From NCBI RefSeq assembly GCF_014356525.2, contig NC_052516.1:22350929-22414928 (forward strand): a DNA stretch of 64,000 bases, in the 5' to 3' direction. Positions within the stretch are counted from its first letter, which is position 1; every line of letters starts with the position of its first letter. Of this stretch, positions 61,201 through 64,000 are shown in pieces. The stretch comes from Nilaparvata lugens. Its lineage: Eukaryota; Arthropoda; Insecta; Hemiptera; Delphacidae. The position numbers and the translations under genes are program-made. Below the pieces are notes generated by a model. It saw only the letters and a list, made by a program, of their open reading frames with translations. It was not told the origin of the DNA and made no database searches.

Positions 61201-64000
61201 CATTGTCAACTGCTCTCCACCACTTCCAGTCAGTAATAGCATTCTACAAGGTCACCAGCTCATCTTGTTTTTCGTTTGGGGTGTCTAACACCCCTGAGTG
61301 TCTTTAACGTAGGACTTTTATCAAATACTTTTTTACAAAGATTTACTTGTATTGACCACTACAAATGTGGTATGGGATGATGGATCAGATTGGAATAAAT
61401 GCTATGATTCTCTTCAACTAGAGGGTCAAAACAATAAAATGAAGAGACGTGAGTTTTTGATGAAGTTGTCATTGGCAATGATCAAGCTATTCCTTCATCC
61501 AGATTAGGAGATCCAACACTCACGAGGAACATACGTACTTTTCAAATTAGTATAAATATTGATAAGCAGTGCTTTACTTTTGATTTCTGTATGCACTTGG
61601 AACGAAAATTATTGAGAAATGATGAAGTATGGGCTGAGTACCTTTTTTCTCTATATTTTTCATAGAAACATGCAAAATTAAATTGGGGTGTTCAACACCC
61701 CAGTGTGTCTGTGTTAGCATAAAGTAAGTTTGTCTCTGAAGGGTTAATATGCGAGTTGAGTTGATTGGAGAAAATGAGTAATATTTTAAATGTGGATCTT
61801 CTTCTTCTCTAAGTACCGTCTCCATTTCGGAGGTTGGCAATCATCATGGCGATTTTTACCTTGTTCACAGCCGCTCTAAATAGGTCATTGGTTGTGCAAT
61901 TAAACGCTTCCCTCAGGTTTCTCAACCAAGACATTCTCCTGCGTCCCACCGAGCGCTTACCAACTATTTTACCTTGGATTATGAGGTGCAGAATCATGTA
62001 TTTGGGTCCTCTCATAATGTGTCCAAGGTAAGTCAACTTTCGTATTTTAATGTCACGCACAATATCTAGTTGCTTACCCATTCTTCTGAGAACTTCTACG
62101 TTCGTGACTCTTTATCTGTCCATGATATACGGAGTATCCGCCGGTAGCTCCACATTTCAAATGCTTGAAGTCTGGTCTCACATTCCCTATTTAGTGTCCA
62201 TGCTTCCAACCCATACAAGAGAACAGGGAACACATAGCACCTCAAGAGACGGGTCCTAACCTCAATAGACAAGTCACGAGCCGACAGAAATGTGGATAAA
62301 AACCTCAAATCCTTAAATTTGTATATTTCCTATTAGAAACATTTGATAGGGAAGCTAGCCAGAAGATAAGTGTGATCGCATATCAAGAGCTAACCTGAAA
62401 TCCGAGCGCAAATGTCATTCCGTGGTAATTTTTGGGTAAAAACCGTGAAAGATGTCTCAATTTCTTCGTTTGGGGTAGCATAAGGATTGTGATGATGATA
62501 AATCGAAATCACAAGCAAACACCTCGGAACCAAGATGGACGCCAAAATTTTTAGAATTTTGCTAAATATCCCTTGTATTTCAATAACCGTTCAAGATATT
62601 CAACAGTTTTTTGAACGAAATTATTTCTAAAGTCTTCCTCCACAAATTTTTTTTCTATAAAATTTTCCTCTAAAACCCATATTTTATTAGTTATGACCTT
62701 CAAAAGCCCAAAAAACTTTTTTACTATCTTTTTAATTTCTTCCCATTATAACTTTTTTTGAGCAAGGAATACAGATAAATTTCAAATCTATGAAATTTAG
62801 ATTTTTTTCTTCAGCTTTAAAACAATATCTTCATGTGCTGTACGTCAACAAATGTGTTCTCCAGCGCCCTCCAAAGAAAACTGCATGATTTCTGGTGGGT
62901 TTTTCCCTACGTGTGAGGTACCAAGCTAGAACTATAAAACCGATTTTTCAAACTACTTGATAGAGACTTGCAAATGGCTTCAATCTCTTAGTTACAACTA
63001 GCCGAATAAGAATAACCTATTGTTGATGGAAACAACAAAAATATTCGACCTCATAAAAAAAATCAAGATGACGGTCATTATTGACAGAAATTTTATATCG
63101 CTTGCTTTTCAGTTATTTTGAGAGATATCAGATTGGTTTAACCACCAAATTGTTTAGAATTAACCAATCTATAATTATAATATTCGATAGAATCGACTCA
63201 TTTGGACTACTTTTTTCGTGATAAACTTTAAACATACATTTTTCGGGGACAATATTTCACTTTCCACCCTGTATATGTATTTGCAGTAGACATACACTAG
63301 TATTGTAGAATATTTCCAAGGCTTCAAAATGACATCCGATTGAAGGCTGTAAGTCCATATTTTACGGCTGGAGCGTCATCAGAAAAAGAGTAAAAAGTAC
63401 TGTTTGCAGTGGAAAACACACTTTTTCGACTTGATTTCATCTCATCATCACAATCCTTATTATGCTACACCTAACGAATAAATTGAGACATCTTTCACGG
63501 CTGTTACCCAAAAATGATCACAGAGTGCCTTATTCATGACATTTGCGCTCAAACTAATGCCATTGGCAATCTTATCAAATAATCGCAGATCGCTCCCTGT
63601 GTGGCCCTTGATCAACCTACAGAACTTGTTACAAAAGTGAAATACTTGGAAATTGGACTGACCTTGTAGACAAAGACACACTTCTTGCCGACGTAGTACC
63701 AGCTGGATGGTTTGTCTTCGCAGCCTTGCACCTTGAGCAGGGCTGTGTTTTCGTGCTGATTCCTCAGACCTCGCTTGTATCCGGTGAACACGGCCTTGGC
63801 ATAGAGACGGCCATGCCTCTTCTTGATCATGTGCTTGACCTTGGGCGTCGCTGGTGCGGGCGCCTTCTTCTTATCACCCGATGCAGCTTTGGGTGCCTTT
63901 TCGGCGGCCCCCTCCTTGGGGCCCTTCTTGGCGGGCGCTGCTGCCTTCTTCTCCTTCACCGGTTTGGCTGCCGCCGCTGGTTTCGGCGATTTTGATTCTG
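58263..64000 (-). CDS. RpL35A: Ribosomal protein RpL35A (eL33), N-terminus outside window
   Basis: Component of the large ribosomal subunit in the cytoplasm. Visible coding exons are 64000-63663, 60054-59896 and 58286-58263, joined with AG/GT borders in one frame. A Lys/Ala/Pro-rich N-terminal extension typical of insects precedes the conserved domain: [33 protein letters not shown], then [38 protein letters not shown] and MLYPSRV-stop. Most eukaryotes end in MLYPSRI; Val is a mild change. The frame at 63,959 begins with GTG, not a start codon, and stays open to the window edge. Introns of 3.6 kb and 1.6 kb are filled with repeats. Confidence 0.97.
58450..58585. mobile_element. Degenerate interior of the CTATAGTGAGGTCCACG MITE
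   Basis: Keeps CTATCTTTGCCTATCATT, CAAAGC and TGTAGAAATATAATTGAA in family order but has lost clear ends. Confidence 0.4.
58690..58860 (-). mobile_element. tRNA-derived SINE family B, in RpL35A intron
   Basis: On the minus strand it has an A-box-like TAGTAATAAGG, a perfect B box GGTTCGAATCC (58,783-58,793) and a 3' part GGGCATCATCCGC. Fragments of the same 3' part occur at 12,765, 26,757, 30,720 and 34,648. Confidence 0.8.
59402..59551. mobile_element. MITE with TTCCCACATATCAGTGACAG ends
   Basis: Left end is inverted as CTGTCAGTGCTGTGTGGG at the right; 150 bp, related to 41,862-42,054. Confidence 0.6.
59596..59790 (+). pseudogene. LINE endonuclease-reverse transcriptase C-terminal scrap
   Basis: The frame reads [11 protein letters not shown], then [18 protein letters not shown], the G-K-R-x-V-G-R-P-R-K-x-W tail motif of non-LTR elements with the Arg codon changed to TGA. 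Confidence 0.5.
59896..60054 (-). CDS. RpL35A: RpL35A middle exon
   Basis: Exactly 53 codons, [20 protein letters not shown] to MGRRIRI, containing the [18 protein letters not shown] signature. Acceptor TTATAG, donor GATT|GTGAGT. GC-rich against AT-rich introns. Confidence 0.97.
60270..60513. mobile_element. MITE of the CTATAGTGAGGTCCACG family in RpL35A intron
   Basis: Left end CTATGGTGAAGTCCACTTTA, right end AAACCTCACTATAG; the interior shares TTCCGATTCTCTGC with the 55,594 copy. Confidence 0.7.
61089..61743. mobile_element. TTAA-flanked piggyBac-type element, 655 bp, with GGGGTGTT palindromes
   Basis: Left end CCCTAAAGAGACACACTGGG, right end TTTGTCTCTGAAGGG; TTAA is directly outside both (61,085-61,088 and 61,744-61,747). 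Three copies of a palindrome of the form GGGGTGTnnnACACCCC occur at about 61,105, 61,279 and 61,685. No transposase frame. Confidence 0.88.
61806..62310 (-). pseudogene. Non-LTR retrotransposon reverse-transcriptase C-terminus (frameshifted)
   Basis: Minus-strand frames 62,308-62,096 ([35 protein letters not shown]) and 62,081-61,809 ([40 protein letters not shown]) match the tail of insect endonuclease-reverse transcriptases annotated as transposon-derived F52C9.6-like. A frame break lies at about 62,090. The element shares the minus strand with RpL35A and sits in its first visible intron. Confidence 0.85.
62404..63550. mobile_element. Element with ~115-bp terminal inverted repeats in RpL35A intron
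   Basis: GAGCGCAAATGTCAT and GTGAAAGATGTCTCAATTTC to AGGATTGTGATGATG at 62,404-62,517 recur inverted at 63,428-63,550. The 0.9-kb interior has no coding frame. Long arms resemble a foldback or large MITE. Confidence 0.75.
63663..64000 (-). CDS. RpL35A: RpL35A exon, N-terminal extension and start of eL33 domain (partial)
   Basis: Reads from [18 protein letters not shown] at the edge through a low-complexity basic stretch to [20 protein letters not shown] and ends CVFVYK. Donor AAG|GTCAGT. Confidence 0.96.

Noticed and set aside
60055..63662. Box C/D or H/ACA snoRNA in the RpL35A intron
   Set aside because: Ribosomal-protein introns often host snoRNAs, but no TGATGA...CTGA pair with terminal stem was found on the minus strand.
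63726..63995. Plus-strand 89-codon frame with many Cys and Leu
   Set aside because: Antisense shadow of the RpL35A exon.

Overview
The window looks like nuclear DNA of an insect. It is AT-rich, its genes are split into many small exons with GT-AG introns, it carries an RpL35A gene with a Lys/Ala/Pro-rich N-terminal extension, and it is packed with DNA transposons, MITEs, SINEs and decayed non-LTR retrotransposons. The repeat style suggests a hemipteran, perhaps a planthopper; that is inference, since no marker sequence fixes the species.

Left part (1-27,636, minus strand): most of an ABCC-type full ABC transporter close to ABCC4/MRP4 (insect lethal(2)03659-like). Seventeen coding exons can be placed with conserved splice sites and one continuous frame of 924 codons, from the start codon at 27,610 to an exon ending at 41. 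They encode the N-terminus, transmembrane domain 1, complete NBD1 and the first part of transmembrane domain 2. The rest of TMD2 and NBD2 lie beyond the left edge. The introns hold a 5'-truncated piggyBac gene, a Tc1/mariner-type element, a hAT element and many hairpin MITEs. Two introns hold copies of the gene's own exon-intron boundary: a decayed duplicate of the exon 14 end, and a minisatellite built on the exon 5 donor.

Middle (27,637-58,200): no convincing host protein-coding gene. A plausible non-coding first exon of the ABCC gene, with an arthropod-type TCAGT initiator and a strong donor, lies at about 46,712-46,874; if real, intron 1 is 19 kb. The rest is a repeat field: a 972-bp PIF/Harbinger element with TTA duplications carrying the starts of both its transposase and its MADF gene, several short TTA-flanked MITEs (one nested inside another repeat), a full-length tRNA-derived SINE with a 13-bp target duplication, eight copies of a MITE beginning CTATAGTGAGGTCCACG, about ten copies of a roughly 95-bp palindromic MITE, a TTAA-flanked element and LINE fragments.

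Right part (58,205-64,000, minus strand): ribosomal protein RpL35A (eL33), with three visible coding exons and two repeat-filled introns. The first exon runs off the right edge, so the start codon is not visible. The two host genes share a strand but have no evident functional link.
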